From assembly GCF_003609645.1 (NCBI RefSeq), contig NZ_MCIB01000038.1, positions 1 to 64,000 on the forward strand: DNA of 64,000 nt, in the 5' to 3' direction. A program made the position numbers and the translations under genes. Source of the DNA: Thermohalobacter berrensis (GTDB taxonomy: Bacteria > Bacillota > Clostridia > Tissierellales > Thermohalobacteraceae). Shown here in pieces: positions 44,607 through 55,278 of the stretch (position 1 is its first letter; each line of letters starts with the position of its first letter). The notes under the pieces are model-generated. The model saw only the letters and a list, made by a program, of their open reading frames with translations, was not told where the DNA came from and made no database searches.

Positions 44607-45647
44607 ATGTTTAAAAAGGTTCTTTCGTTACTTATGGTTAGTGTATTTATTCTAACGCTAGCAGTTGGATGTGGTGCTGGTGGACAGAATGATACTGGTG
44701 AAAATGAAGACAAAGTAAAAATTGCAATGGTTACTGACGTCGGAGGAGTTAACGACCAATCATTCAATCAATCAGCATGGGAAGGTTTACAAAGAGCTGA
44801 AGAGGAATTAGGTATCGAGGTATCATACTTAGAGTCAAATCAAGATGCAGATTACATACCAAATCTTGAAACTCTTTTAGATGCTAATAACGACTTAATT
44901 TGGGGTATTGGATATAAGATGGGTAATGCTATATTAGAAGCTGCAAAACAGAATCCAGATCAAAAATATGCTATTATAGATTATGCATATGAGGATACAC
45001 CTGATAACTTAGTTGGAGTAGTGTTTAAAGCTGAACAACCATCTTTCCTAGTAGGATACATTGCTGGTAAAATGACTGAAACAGGAAAAGTTGGTTTTGT
45101 TGGTGGAATAAAAAGTGCAGTTATAGATGGATTTGATTATGGCTTCCATGCTGGTGTTAAATATGCAAACCCTGATGTAGAAATTATAAGACAATATGCA
45201 GAATCATTTACTGATTCAGCAAAGGGTAAAGCTATAGCAACTAACATGTTCCAAAATGGAGCAGACATAGTGTTCCATGCTGCAGGGGCAGTTGGTGATG
45301 GCGTTATAGAAGCAGCTAAAGAACAAGGAAAATATGCTATAGGTGTTGACAGAGACCAAAATTACTTGGCACCAGACAATGTTATTACTTCAGCTATGAA
45401 AAGAGTAGACAATGCTATGTTTAATATGGCTAAAGAATTAAAAGAAGGAAATTTCCCAGGCGGTCAAACAGTAGTATATGGATTAAAAGAAGGTGGAGTT
45501 GATATAGCTCCTACAACAAGCAAGCATGTACCAGCTGATATACTTGAAGAGGTTGAAGAATTAAAGCAAAAAATCATTGATGGAGAAATTGTAGTTCCAT
45601 TTAATGAAGAAACTTATAATGAGTTTATATCAGAAAATATTAAATAA
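44607..45647 (+). CDS. BMP-family nucleoside-binding lipoprotein
   Basis: Substrate-binding lipoprotein of 346 residues. Signal ends in LAVGC (Cys about 22), then VKIAMVTDVGGVNDQSFNQSAWEGLQRAEEELGI, the hallmark of the BMP/Med/PnrA family, and DIVFHAAGAVGDGVIEAAKEQ. PnrA-type members bind purine nucleosides. GGGAGG lies before the ATG. It heads a four-gene importer, separated from the ATPase gene by a terminator-like hairpin that may keep the binding protein in excess. Confidence 0.9.
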   Translation: MFKKVLSLLMVSVFILTLAVGCGAGGQNDTGENEDKVKIAMVTDVGGVNDQSFNQSAWEGLQRAEEELGIEVSYLESNQDADYIPNLETLLDANNDLIWGIGYKMGNAILEAAKQNPDQKYAIIDYAYEDTPDNLVGVVFKAEQPSFLVGYIAGKMTETGKVGFVGGIKSAVIDGFDYGFHAGVKYANPDVEIIRQYAESFTDSAKGKAIATNMFQNGADIVFHAAGAVGDGVIEAAKEQGKYAIGVDRDQNYLAPDNVITSAMKRVDNAMFNMAKELKEGNFPGGQTVVYGLKEGGVDIAPTTSKHVPADILEEVEELKQKIIDGEIVVPFNEETYNEFISENIK

Positions 45648-45681
45648 TATTTGAATTAACTGAAGATTTGACCTATAATGA

Positions 45682-45711
45682 AAACAGCTCGGACTTTGTC
45701 TGAGCTGTTTC
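45682..45711 (+). terminator. hairpin between binding protein and ATPase genes
   Basis: 13-bp stem (AAACAGCTCGGAC, 45682, with GTCTGAGCTGTTT, one wobble) and a 3-base loop. The T run is weak (TTTCAACATTTTT), so partial read-through is likely. Confidence 0.65.
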
Positions 45712-45743
45712 AACATTTTTTAGAGGGATAGGAGGTTATTTCT

Positions 45744-47288
45744 TTGGATGGCAGAAACTTCAAAGAAAAAGTTGTAGAAATGAAAAACATAACAAAGATG
45801 TTTGGAGACTTCAAAGCAAATGATAACATAAACCTAACTGTGCATAAAGGAGAAGTACATGCTTTGTTAGGTGAAAATGGAGCAGGTAAAACAACATTAA
45901 TGAATGTACTGTATGGTTTGTATCAACCTACATCTGGTGAAATATATATAAAAGGTAAAAAGGTAAATGTAGAGAATCCCAATGTTGCAATAGAAAATGG
46001 AATAGGTATGGTCCATCAGCACTTTATGCTTGTAGAACCATTTACTGTTGCAGAGAATATTATATTAGGTATGGAAACAACTAAAGGTATTGGAGTATTA
46101 GACAGAGATAAGGCTATTGAAGATGTGGAAAAGCTTTCAGAACAGTATGGTTTATATGTTGATCCAAATGCAAAAATACAAGATATTACAGTTGGTATGC
46201 AGCAAAGAGTTGAGATTTTAAAGGCACTTTATAGAGGAGCAGATATATTAATTTTGGACGAGCCTACTGCAGTTTTAACACCCCAAGAGATTGAAGATTT
46301 AATAAAAATAATTAAAAATTTAACTAATGAGGGAAAAACTGTAATAATTATTACTCATAAATTAAAAGAGATTAAACAGGTAGCAGATTATTGTACTATT
46401 ATAAGAAGAGGAAAATATATTGATACAGTAAAGGTAAGTGAAACAACAGAAGAAGAGTTAGCTTCTAAAATGGTAGGTAGAGAAGTCAGCTTTAAAGTTG
46501 ATAAGGAAGAAAGAGAAACAGGTGATACTGTTCTTAAAATAGATAATCTAGTTGTAAGGGATAACAGAAATATTAAGGCTGTAGATGGACTATCACTAGA
46601 AGTAAAGTCAGGTGAAATACTAGGTATAGCAGGTGTAGATGGGAATGGACAGAGCGAATTAATAGAAGCAATAACTGGCTTAAGGGAAGTGGAATCAGGA
46701 AAAGTGTATTTTAATAGTAAAGATATTACTAATAAAACACCTAGAGAAATAATTGATAGTGGTATATCAACTATACCTGAAGACCGTCAAAAAAGAGGAT
46801 TAGTTTTAGAGTTTACTATTGCAGAAAATACTGTTTTGGAGAACTATGATAGAGAGCCATTTTCAAGAAAAGGAATATTAAATGAAAACAAAATTAAGGA
46901 ATATGCCAAAGACTTAATAAAGAAGTTTGATGTAAGGCCTAATAATGAAAAAATAAAAGCAAAGGCCTTATCAGGAGGAAATCAACAGAAGGTAATTATT
47001 GCTAGGGAAGTTTCTAATGATCCAGATTTACTAATAGCAGCCCAGCCAACTAGAGGTTTAGATGTTGGGGCTATAGAATTTGTTCATAAATCTTTAGTAG
47101 AACAAAGAGATAAAAATAAAGCCGTTTTATTAGTTTCCTTGGAGCTAGATGAGGTTTTAAATGTGTCAGATAGGATTGCTGTAATATACGAAGGAAAAAT
47201 AGTAGATATAATAGATGCTGAAGAGGCTGATGAAAAAACCCTAGGATTATTAATGGCTGGGAGAGGTGGAAAAAGAAATGAAAACTAA
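45744..47288 (+). CDS. BMP-type nucleoside ABC importer, double ATPase
   Basis: Cytoplasmic ATPase of 514 residues with two fused ABC domains, as in RbsA/NupO. Domain 1: LLGENGAGKTTLMNVLYGL, QQRVEILKALYRGADILILDEPTAVL. Domain 2: IAGVDGNGQSELIEAITG, LSGGNQQKVIIAREVSNDPDLLIAAQPTRGLD. In the second Walker B, AAQPTRGLD replaces the usual DEPTRG, typical of this subfamily, so only site 1 may hydrolyse efficiently. The start is TTG at 45744 behind ATAGGAGG. Confidence 0.9.
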   Translation: MDGRNFKEKVVEMKNITKMFGDFKANDNINLTVHKGEVHALLGENGAGKTTLMNVLYGLYQPTSGEIYIKGKKVNVENPNVAIENGIGMVHQHFMLVEPFTVAENIILGMETTKGIGVLDRDKAIEDVEKLSEQYGLYVDPNAKIQDITVGMQQRVEILKALYRGADILILDEPTAVLTPQEIEDLIKIIKNLTNEGKTVIIITHKLKEIKQVADYCTIIRRGKYIDTVKVSETTEEELASKMVGREVSFKVDKEERETGDTVLKIDNLVVRDNRNIKAVDGLSLEVKSGEILGIAGVDGNGQSELIEAITGLREVESGKVYFNSKDITNKTPREIIDSGISTIPEDRQKRGLVLEFTIAENTVLENYDREPFSRKGILNENKIKEYAKDLIKKFDVRPNNEKIKAKALSGGNQQKVIIAREVSNDPDLLIAAQPTRGLDVGAIEFVHKSLVEQRDKNKAVLLVSLELDEVLNVSDRIAVIYEGKIVDIIDAEEADEKTLGLLMAGRGGKRNEN

Positions 47289-48414
47289 GTTAAAACTTAA
47301 AGAAAAATTATTTTCAGGAAATCTTGGTTTTACTCTTTTCTCTATAGTAATTGGTTTTGTAGTTGGTGCAATCGTTCTTTTAATTGCTGGCTTTAATCCT
47401 TTGGAAGCTTATAGTGTTATGATATCAGGAGTGTTTAGTCGTCCTAAATATATATCTTGGACTATTATATATGCTACTCCTATAATTATTACAGGACTTT
47501 CTGTGGCATTTGCTTTTAGAACTGGATTATTTAATATAGGTGCTGAAGGTCAATATATAATCGGTTCTTTAGTTGCCACTGCAATAGGATATTTTTTAAA
47601 GCTTCCTCCAGTTATACATTTTATTTTTGTTTTCATAACTGCTGCCCTAGCTGCAGGGTTATGGGGAGCAATAGCAGGATACCTTAAGGCAAAATTTGGT
47701 GTCCATGAAGTAATTGCTACTATAATGCTAAACTGGATTGCTCTTTATTTAAATAACTATTTTGTAATGCTTGAAGGCTTTAAAAGACCACAAAGTGAGA
47801 CTTCATATGAAATTCAAAATACTGCTAGTATTACTATTTTAGAAAACTGGAAATACTCAGATGTAGGAAGGGAATGGCTATCTAATTATCCAATACTAAA
47901 AGATATCTTAGCAGCTCCTGTAAATTTAGGGTTCTTAATTGCTATTTTACTTGCAATTTTGGTTTGGTATATATTAAATAAAACTACTTTAGGTTACGAG
48001 CTAAGGGCTGTAGGTTTTAATAGACATGCAGCTGAATATGGTGGAATTAATGTAGAAAAAAGTATGGTTATTTCAATGTTTATAGCAGGTGCCCTTGCAG
48101 GTATAGCTGGTGCTCTACAAGTTACTGGTGTTACAAAAAGTGTTGCAATTTTAGCAGCCATGGAAGGATATGGATTTGACGGTATAGCTGTTTCACTTAT
48201 AGGAAGCAACACAGCATTTGGTAGTATATTTTCAGGCCTTTTATTCGGTATGTTAAAATATGGTGGACCTAAAATACAACCCTTCTTAAGAGCGCCTTCA
48301 GAAGTCGTTAACATAGTTATCGGTACTATAGTTTTCTTTGTAGCAATACCAAAATTTATTAGAATGTTAGGTTCGCTGATGAACAAGAAACGAGGTGAAA
48401 AGAATGTTGGATAA
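47278..48414 (+). CDS. nucleoside ABC importer permease 1
   Basis: Membrane permease of 378 residues in the RbsC/NupP group, about nine helices. Marks: AFRTGLFNIGAEGQYIIGSLVATAIG and HEVIATIMLNWIALYLNNYFV, then ELRAVGFNRHAAEYGGINVEKS, the loop that touches the ATPase. ATG 47278 has AGAGGTGG upstream and overlaps the ATPase gene by 11 bases. Confidence 0.9.
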   Translation: MKTKLKLKEKLFSGNLGFTLFSIVIGFVVGAIVLLIAGFNPLEAYSVMISGVFSRPKYISWTIIYATPIIITGLSVAFAFRTGLFNIGAEGQYIIGSLVATAIGYFLKLPPVIHFIFVFITAALAAGLWGAIAGYLKAKFGVHEVIATIMLNWIALYLNNYFVMLEGFKRPQSETSYEIQNTASITILENWKYSDVGREWLSNYPILKDILAAPVNLGFLIAILLAILVWYILNKTTLGYELRAVGFNRHAAEYGGINVEKSMVISMFIAGALAGIAGALQVTGVTKSVAILAAMEGYGFDGIAVSLIGSNTAFGSIFSGLLFGMLKYGGPKIQPFLRAPSEVVNIVIGTIVFFVAIPKFIRMLGSLMNKKRGEKNVG

Positions 48415-49348
48415 TATACTTGAGAGCTTAGCGTTTATTCTAGGAACTACACTAATGTATTCAGCACCTTTAATATATACCGCCTTAGGTGGAGTTATAT
48501 CTGAAAATTCTGGAGTTGTAAATATAGGACTTGAAGGTATGATGACAATAGGGGCATTTTTTGGTGCAACTGTTGGATATTATAGTGGAAACCCTTGGCT
48601 TGGTTTTTTAGTTGGAGGATTAGCAGGGGGAGCCTTAGCACTTCTTCATGCAATAGCATCAGTTACATTTGCTGCAGACCAAGTGGTCTCAGGTATTGCA
48701 ATAAACTTTTTAGGACCAGGTCTTGCCTTGTTTCTTAGTAGAATGTTTTTTGATGGAGCTACAATGACTAGACCAATAGATTTAGAAGATAAAATACCAA
48801 GAAGTTTAGATAAAATACTTACTAAGGGAACTTTTATAGAAAAAGTTTTTAATCAATATGATACGGTGTATTTAGCCTTTATATTAGTGGCTATTATTTG
48901 GTTTATTCTTTACAAAACTAAATTAGGATTAAGAATTAGAGCGGTAGGTGAACATCCTAAAGCAGCTGATACATTGGGTATAAATGTATATAATATAAGA
49001 TATTTATGTGTTTTTCTATCTGGAGTATTTGCGGGATTTGGTGGAGCAGCAATGAGCTTAGCGGTAGTTTCAAATTTTAGACCGACATTAATTTCAGGGC
49101 AAGGGTTTATTGCACTTGCAGCTATGATTTTTGGTAAGTGGAAACCACAGGGAGCAATGTTGGCATGTCTTCTATTTGGTGCAGCTCAAGGGTTAGTTGT
49201 ATTCTTAGGTGGAACTGAATTCCAGGTACCATCAGAAATATTAGCAATGATACCTTATGTATTAACCCTAATTATATTAATGGGATTCGTTGGTAGAGCA
49301 ACACCACCAGCTGCTGATGGTGTACCATATGAGAAAGATAGTAATTAA
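48404..49348 (+). CDS. nucleoside ABC importer permease 2
   Basis: Second membrane permease, 314 residues, NupQ-like. Marks: ALGGVISENSGVVNIGLEGMMTIGAFFGA, FAADQVVSGIAINFLGPGLALFLSR, LRIRAVGEHPKAADTLGINVYNIRY. ATG 48404 has CGAGGTGAAA upstream and overlaps permease 1 by 11 bases. The stop codon runs into a long palindromic terminator. Confidence 0.9.
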   Translation: MLDNILESLAFILGTTLMYSAPLIYTALGGVISENSGVVNIGLEGMMTIGAFFGATVGYYSGNPWLGFLVGGLAGGALALLHAIASVTFAADQVVSGIAINFLGPGLALFLSRMFFDGATMTRPIDLEDKIPRSLDKILTKGTFIEKVFNQYDTVYLAFILVAIIWFILYKTKLGLRIRAVGEHPKAADTLGINVYNIRYLCVFLSGVFAGFGGAAMSLAVVSNFRPTLISGQGFIALAAMIFGKWKPQGAMLACLLFGAAQGLVVFLGGTEFQVPSEILAMIPYVLTLIILMGFVGRATPPAADGVPYEKDSN

Positions 49349-49386
49349 AAAAAGTTCTTTAGCCATATGGCTAAAGAACTTTTTTT
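49347..49386. terminator. 40-base perfect palindromic terminator
   Basis: A perfect 20-bp inverted repeat without spacer bases: seven A, GTTCTTTAGCCAT, then its complement ending in seven T. It can terminate on both strands. The permease 2 stop (49346) overlaps its first A residues. Confidence 0.9.
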
Positions 49387-49520
49387 ATAAGTATTTTTTT
49401 TGGTATAATCTAAATAAGAGGTAATATATATTTAATAAAGAAAGAAACAAATACTACCTTTATTATGCTCTTCATTTTCAAAGTTTCCACTCTATTAATG
49501 TAAAATTCGAGGTGAATAAA

Positions 49521-50899
49521 ATGAAGTTAGGATTTGAGTTAACACTTGAACAGACTCAAAAATTAGTCATGACACCCCAATTAAGACAAGCTATACAGAT
49601 ACTCCAGTTTAATAATCAAGAATTACTAGAGTATATAGATACTCAAATAGAGATAAACCCACTATTAGAAATAGATTTTGAGGGAGGACTTTACGAAAGT
49701 TTAAAAGATAAAGATAATAATCAAGATGAAATCGATTGGAAAGAGTATTTAGGTGAATATGATGATATTAGTTATAGAAATTTTAGTTATAAAAATAATG
49801 ATGATATAAACTATGAGAACTTTGTTTCCACAAAAACCTCATTAAAAGAGCACTTGATGTTTCAGTTAAACCTAAGTCTTTTTAAAGAAGAACATAAAAG
49901 AATTGGTAGACTAATAATTGAAAATATTGATAAGAATGGTTACCTAATTACAGATATCGATGAATTCCAAAGGTCTTTAGATGTAGATAGAAAGGATGTT
50001 GAAAACGTTTTAAAAATTATTCAGACCTTTGATCCTGTTGGAGTAGGGGCTAGGAATATTAAAGAGTGTCTAACTATTCAATTAAAAGCTAATAAAATTG
50101 ATGATCCTATTGTTTACAAAATAGTTGAGAACCATTTAGAAGATATTGCAAAAATAAGTTATCTAAAATATCTAAAAAGTTAAACATATCTTTGAAAGAA
50201 ACACAGAAAGTATGTGATTTAATAAAAACATTAGAACCAAAGCCAGGGAGAGGATTCATACATGAAAGTGACGATTTAAAGTATATAGTACCAGATATTA
50301 TATTAGAAATTGTAGACGGAGAATTTATAGTACAAGTAAAAGATACTACTGCCCCTAGGCTTAAAGTTAATAAATTTTACAAGGAGCTATTACAGAAAAC
50401 TAAAGATGGGAATATATCAGACTATGTAAACAGTAAGTTGAATTCTGCCCTATGGATTATTAAAAGCATAGAACAAAGAAGAATGACCCTTTATAAAGTT
50501 GCCAATTCCATTGTTAAATTTCAAAAAGATTTTTTTACTAAGGGAAAAATTGCCTTGAAACCTCTTACTCTTAAGGATGTAGCAGATGATATAGATGTAC
50601 ATGAGTCCACAGTAAGTAGAGCAATAAATGGAAAATATATTCAGACCCCCAGAGGTATATTTGAACTTAAATTTTTCTTTTCAAACGGAATATCTAGTAA
50701 AAATGGAGATATATCTACAACTAGTATAAAAACTATGATTAAAGATTTAATAGAAAGTGAAGATCCTAAAAAGCCTTTAAGTGACCAAAAAATTGTTAAT
50801 AAATTGAAAGAAAAAAATATAAAAATATCAAGAAGAACAGTAGCCAAATATCGTGATGAATTAAATATACCTTCTTCTACTTTAAGAAGAAGATTTTAG
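49521..50899 (+). pseudogene. rpoN: RNA polymerase sigma-54 factor, frameshifted
   Basis: Sigma-54 split by one -1 frameshift. The first part (49521-50183) has the activator-interacting region MTPQLRQAIQILQFNNQELLEYI and most of the core-binding domain (TFDPVGVGARNIKECL). It stops at TAA 50181. The continuation is in the next frame (from about 50162 to 50899): SKISKKLNISLKETQKVCDLIKTLEPKPGRGF, the helix-turn-helix TLKDVADDIDVHESTVSRAI and the RpoN box RRTVAKYRDEL. Comparison with the family suggests one base is missing near 50160-50164. It could be a real mutation, an assembly error or programmed slippage. GAGGTGAATAA precedes the ATG at 49521. Confidence 0.85.
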
Positions 50900-50919
50900 C
50901 TTTCATCCCTTGAATTTTT

Positions 50920-50968
50920 ATATGAGCTTGAGTATAATATAAATTGTGATCAGGCTCATATTTTTTTT
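50920..50968 (+). terminator. intrinsic terminator after rpoN
   Basis: ATATGAGC and GCTCATAT form the outer stem (extended inward by TGA/TCA), followed by eight T residues. Confidence 0.75.
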
Positions 50969-50974
50969 ATGGGT

Positions 50975-51016
50975 ATGGGACACGTAATATATACATGGGA
51001 TGGAATGTGACCCGTA
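50975..51016 (+). promoter_or_regulatory. upstream CggR-like operator
   Basis: ATGGGACA, ten bases, ACATGG, then AATGTGACCC: the same layout as the main operator 110 bases downstream. The half-sites are more degenerate. Confidence 0.4.
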
Positions 51017-51054
51017 TATATATCTTATTAAAGGGTAAACTATACTATAGTATT

Positions 51055-51060
51055 TATAAT
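51055..51060 (+). promoter_or_regulatory. -10 element of the cggR promoter
   Basis: TATAAT lies 25 bases before the main CggR operator and follows the 12-base palindrome ATACTATAGTAT. The -35 is unclear. Confidence 0.5.
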
Positions 51061-51084
51061 TATTTAAAAGTAACTACACATAAT

Positions 51085-51122
51085 ATGGGACAGAAACTGA
51101 CAACATGGACACAAAGTGTCCA
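51085..51122 (+). promoter_or_regulatory. CggR operator
   Basis: ATGGGACA-gaaac-TGAC and GGACA-caaag-TGTCC match the Bacillus CggR operator pattern GGGAC-N6-TGTC repeated twice. It lies between the -10 and the cggR start, so bound CggR would block elongation of the glycolytic operon. Confidence 0.75.
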
Positions 51123-51137
51123 CAGGGAGAGTTTTAT

Positions 51138-52163
51138 ATGAAAGAAATAGTTAACTTACAAAAAAAGATTATACCAGAAATGATTGAAATACTCGAAAAG
51201 AGGTATAATATCTTAAGGAGTATATATTATAATGAACCAATTGGAAGGAGAACAATAGCTGCAAGATTAGATATTGGCGAAAGGGTTGTCAGAACAGAAG
51301 TAAATGTATTAAAAAAACAAGGACTTTTGGAAATAAAATCTTCAGGAATGCATATAACAGAAGAAGGTAAAGAGTTAATAGATCAACTTAAAGAATTTAT
51401 GCATGCCCTTAAGGATTTAAATACCTTAGAAGAAAAACTTGAGAAAAAACTAAATATCAAAAAAGTAATAATTGTCCCTGGTAGTTATGATGAAGATGAG
51501 CATGTTATAAAAGATATTGGAAAAAGAGCTGCAAAGTTTATAAGTGATATAGTAAAAAATGGAAATATCATAGGTGTAACTGGTGGAACTACTATGGCTA
51601 ATGTTGTAGAAGAAATCCCACCTTTAAAGGATAAAAAAGATGTTCTTGTACTCCCTGCAAGAGGAGGCCTTGGCAAATATGTTGAAACCCAGTCTAATAA
51701 TATTGCAGCAAAATTAGCACAAAGGCTTGGAGGTAAATATAAACTACTCCATGTCCCAGACAATATTGGAAAGGAAGCACTAGAGACTTTATTACAGGTA
51801 CCAGAAATTAATAATGTTATAAAAACAATAAAAAATATAAATGTATTAGTTTTCGGAATAGGTAGAGCAGATGTTATGGCAAAACGTAGAAAGCTAAGAA
51901 AGGAAGTTATAGATAAGCTAATGGAAAGAGGAGCAGTTGCTGAAGCCTTTGGATACTATTTTAATACTGAAGGAAAAAAAGTTTGGGAGTCTAGTACTGT
52001 TGGACTTTCTCTATGTGATTTTAAAGAAATTGATACAGTTATAGGGGTTGCAGGTGGTACAACTAAGGCAGAAGCTATAATTGCCATATCAACATTAAGA
52101 AATGATATGACTCTAATTACAGATGAAGGAGCAGCAAAAAAAATCTTAAGTATAGTCAATTAG
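51138..52163 (+). CDS. cggR: central glycolytic genes regulator
   Basis: SorC-family repressor of 341 residues. The winged helix (about 20-85) contains GRRTIAARLDIGERVVRTEVNVLKKQGLLEI; the effector domain has VTGGTTMANVVEEIP, LPARGGLG, and GVAGGTTKAEAIIA, typical of CggR, which senses fructose-1,6-bisphosphate. Start: CAGGGAGAG before the ATG at 51138. First gene of the gapA operon, 44 bases ahead of gapA, behind a CggR operator. Confidence 0.93.
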   Translation: MKEIVNLQKKIIPEMIEILEKRYNILRSIYYNEPIGRRTIAARLDIGERVVRTEVNVLKKQGLLEIKSSGMHITEEGKELIDQLKEFMHALKDLNTLEEKLEKKLNIKKVIIVPGSYDEDEHVIKDIGKRAAKFISDIVKNGNIIGVTGGTTMANVVEEIPPLKDKKDVLVLPARGGLGKYVETQSNNIAAKLAQRLGGKYKLLHVPDNIGKEALETLLQVPEINNVIKTIKNINVLVFGIGRADVMAKRRKLRKEVIDKLMERGAVAEAFGYYFNTEGKKVWESSTVGLSLCDFKEIDTVIGVAGGTTKAEAIIAISTLRNDMTLITDEGAAKKILSIVN

Positions 52164-52195
52164 GCTACTAATAAAGTAGCTAAAAAATAAACTAA

Positions 52196-53221
<1,026 letters not shown>

Positions 53222-53232
53222 TAGACAGAAGA

Positions 53233-53265
53233 CCGGTTTTGCGTATTATTGCAAAACCGGCCTTT
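53233..53265 (+). terminator. hairpin between gapA and pgk
   Basis: CCGGTTTTGC and GCAAAACCGG form a perfect 10-bp stem with an 8-base loop, followed by CCTTTAACC. Weak T run: more likely attenuator or processing site. Confidence 0.6.
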
Positions 53266-53308
53266 AACCTTTTATCACATTTTAATATCTTCTGAAGGAG
53301 GGAAAAAC

Positions 53309-54502
53309 ATGTTAAATAAAAAGACAGTTGAAGATATTCAAGTTAAAGGGAAAAAAGTACTTGTAAGATGTGACTTTAACGTACCTATGGATGATGATAG
53401 GAATATAACTGATGATAGAAGAATAAAAAGTGCATTACCAACTATAAAGTATATAATAGAAAATGGTGGAAAAGTAATATTAATGTCACACTTAGGTAGA
53501 CCAAAGGGAGAGCCTAAGCCAGAATTAAGCCTTGAGCCAGTTGCAAAGAGATTAGCAGAATTATTAGGAAAAGAAGTAACTTTTGCAGATGAGGATACAG
53601 TTGTAGGGGATGAAGCTAAAAAAGCAGTTGAAAATATGAAAGAAGGAGATGTAGTGTTACTTCAAAACACAAGATTTAGAAAAGAAGAAAAGAAAAACAA
53701 TCCAGAGTTTGCTAAAGAGTTAGCTTCATTAGCGGATGTTTTTGTAAACGATGCTTTTGGTACTGCTCATAGGGCACATGCTTCAAATGTTGGTGTAAGT
53801 GAGCATCTTCCAACAGCTGCTGGATACTTAATAAAGAAAGAAATAGAAGTTATGGGTAAAGCTATGTCTAACCCAGAGAGACCATTTGTTGCTATTTTAG
53901 GAGGAGCAAAAGTATCTGATAAAATTGGTGTAATAGAGAATTTAATGGAAAAAGTAGATACATTACTTATTGGTGGCGGAATGGCTTATACTTTCTTAAA
54001 GGCAAAGGGATATGAAATAGGAAAATCACTTTTAGAAGAAGATAAAATAGATTTAGCAAAGAAATTAATGGAAAAGGCAGAGGAAAAAGGTGTAAAACTT
54101 TTACTACCTGTTGATACTGTAGTTGCAAAGGAATTTAAAAATGATACAGAATTTAAGACAGTAAAAGTAGATGAAATTCCTGAAGATATGATGGGATTAG
54201 ATATTGGCGAAGAAACTATAGAGTTATTTGAAGCAGAAATTAAGAATGCTAAAACTGTTGTATGGAACGGACCAATGGGTGTATTTGAGATGGAAAACTT
54301 TGCAAAAGGTACAGAGAGCATAGCAAAGGCTATGGCAGAGTCAAGTGCTGTTACAATTGTAGGTGGAGGAGACAGTGCTGCTGCTGTTGAAAAAACAGGA
54401 TATAATGATAAGATGACTCACATATCTACAGGTGGAGGAGCATCATTAGAGTTCTTTGAAGGAAAGACATTACCAGGCATAGCGGCTATTGAAGATAAAT
54501 AA
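53309..54502 (+). CDS. pgk: phosphoglycerate kinase
   Basis: 397 residues, usual length. [14 protein letters not shown] at the start, [24 protein letters not shown], and the nucleotide motif [14 protein letters not shown] near the end. Makes ATP from 1,3-bisphosphoglycerate. GAAGGAGGG decides the ATG at 53309. Confidence 0.96.
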   Translation: MLNKKTVEDIQVKGKKVLVRCDFNVPMDDDRNITDDRRIKSALPTIKYIIENGGKVILMSHLGRPKGEPKPELSLEPVAKRLAELLGKEVTFADEDTVVGDEAKKAVENMKEGDVVLLQNTRFRKEEKKNNPEFAKELASLADVFVNDAFGTAHRAHASNVGVSEHLPTAAGYLIKKEIEVMGKAMSNPERPFVAILGGAKVSDKIGVIENLMEKVDTLLIGGGMAYTFLKAKGYEIGKSLLEEDKIDLAKKLMEKAEEKGVKLLLPVDTVVAKEFKNDTEFKTVKVDEIPEDMMGLDIGEETIELFEAEIKNAKTVVWNGPMGVFEMENFAKGTESIAKAMAESSAVTIVGGGDSAAAVEKTGYNDKMTHISTGGGASLEFFEGKTLPGIAAIEDK

Positions 54503-54515
54503 GGGGGATTTTATA

Positions 54516-55262
54516 ATGCGTAGACCATTTATAGCTGGAAACTGGAAAATGAATAAAACTATTTCTGAAGGTTTAGTGTTAGTAAAAGAACTTAAGGAAG
54601 TAGCGGAAAAAACAGATGTAGAAGTGGCTGTATGTGTTCCTTTTATAGCTTTAAAAGATATTAAAGAAGAAATAAAAGATAGCAAAATAAAGCTTGGAGC
54701 ACAAAATATGCATTGGGAAGAAAGTGGTGCATTTACTGGAGAAATATCACCTGTAATGCTTAAGGATATCGGAGTAGATTATGTTATTATAGGCCACTCA
54801 GAGAGAAGACAATATTTTAATGAAACTGATGAAACAGTAAATAAAAAGATAAAATCTGCATTAAAACATGAAATAAACCCAATAGTTTGTGTTGGTGAGA
54901 CACTAGAAGAAAGAGAAAAAGGTATTGAGAAGGATATAGTGAAAAACCAAGTCCTTAAGGCTTTCGATGGAGTAGAAAAAGATGATGTTACTAAGATAGT
55001 TATTGCCTATGAACCAATTTGGGCTATTGGTACTGGAAAAACTGCTTCAAGTGAAGATGCTAATGAAATGTGTGCATTTATCAGAAAGACTATAGAAGAA
55101 AAATACGGTATAGATGTATCAGAAAGGGTTAGAATTCAATATGGAGGTAGTGTAAAGCCTCATAATGTAACAGATATTATGAATCAAGCAGATATTGATG
55201 GAGCTCTAGTAGGTGGAGCAAGCCTTAAAGCAGATGCCTTTACAGAAATAGTAAATTTCTAA
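54516..55262 (+). CDS. tpiA: triosephosphate isomerase
   Basis: 248 residues, complete TIM barrel. [12 protein letters not shown] with the catalytic Lys, VIIGHSERR with the His, [14 protein letters not shown] with the Glu, and [13 protein letters not shown] 54516 has AAGGGGG upstream and is 13 bases after pgk. Confidence 0.96.
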   Translation: MRRPFIAGNWKMNKTISEGLVLVKELKEVAEKTDVEVAVCVPFIALKDIKEEIKDSKIKLGAQNMHWEESGAFTGEISPVMLKDIGVDYVIIGHSERRQYFNETDETVNKKIKSALKHEINPIVCVGETLEEREKGIEKDIVKNQVLKAFDGVEKDDVTKIVIAYEPIWAIGTGKTASSEDANEMCAFIRKTIEEKYGIDVSERVRIQYGGSVKPHNVTDIMNQADIDGALVGGASLKADAFTEIVNF

Positions 55263-55278
55263 AACAAGGAGGAAAAAA

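Noticed and set aside
50192-50899. Separate gene for the C-terminal half of RpoN
   Set aside because: The TTG start has no ribosome site and the protein matches the rest of sigma-54 without a gap, so a frameshift is the simpler reading.
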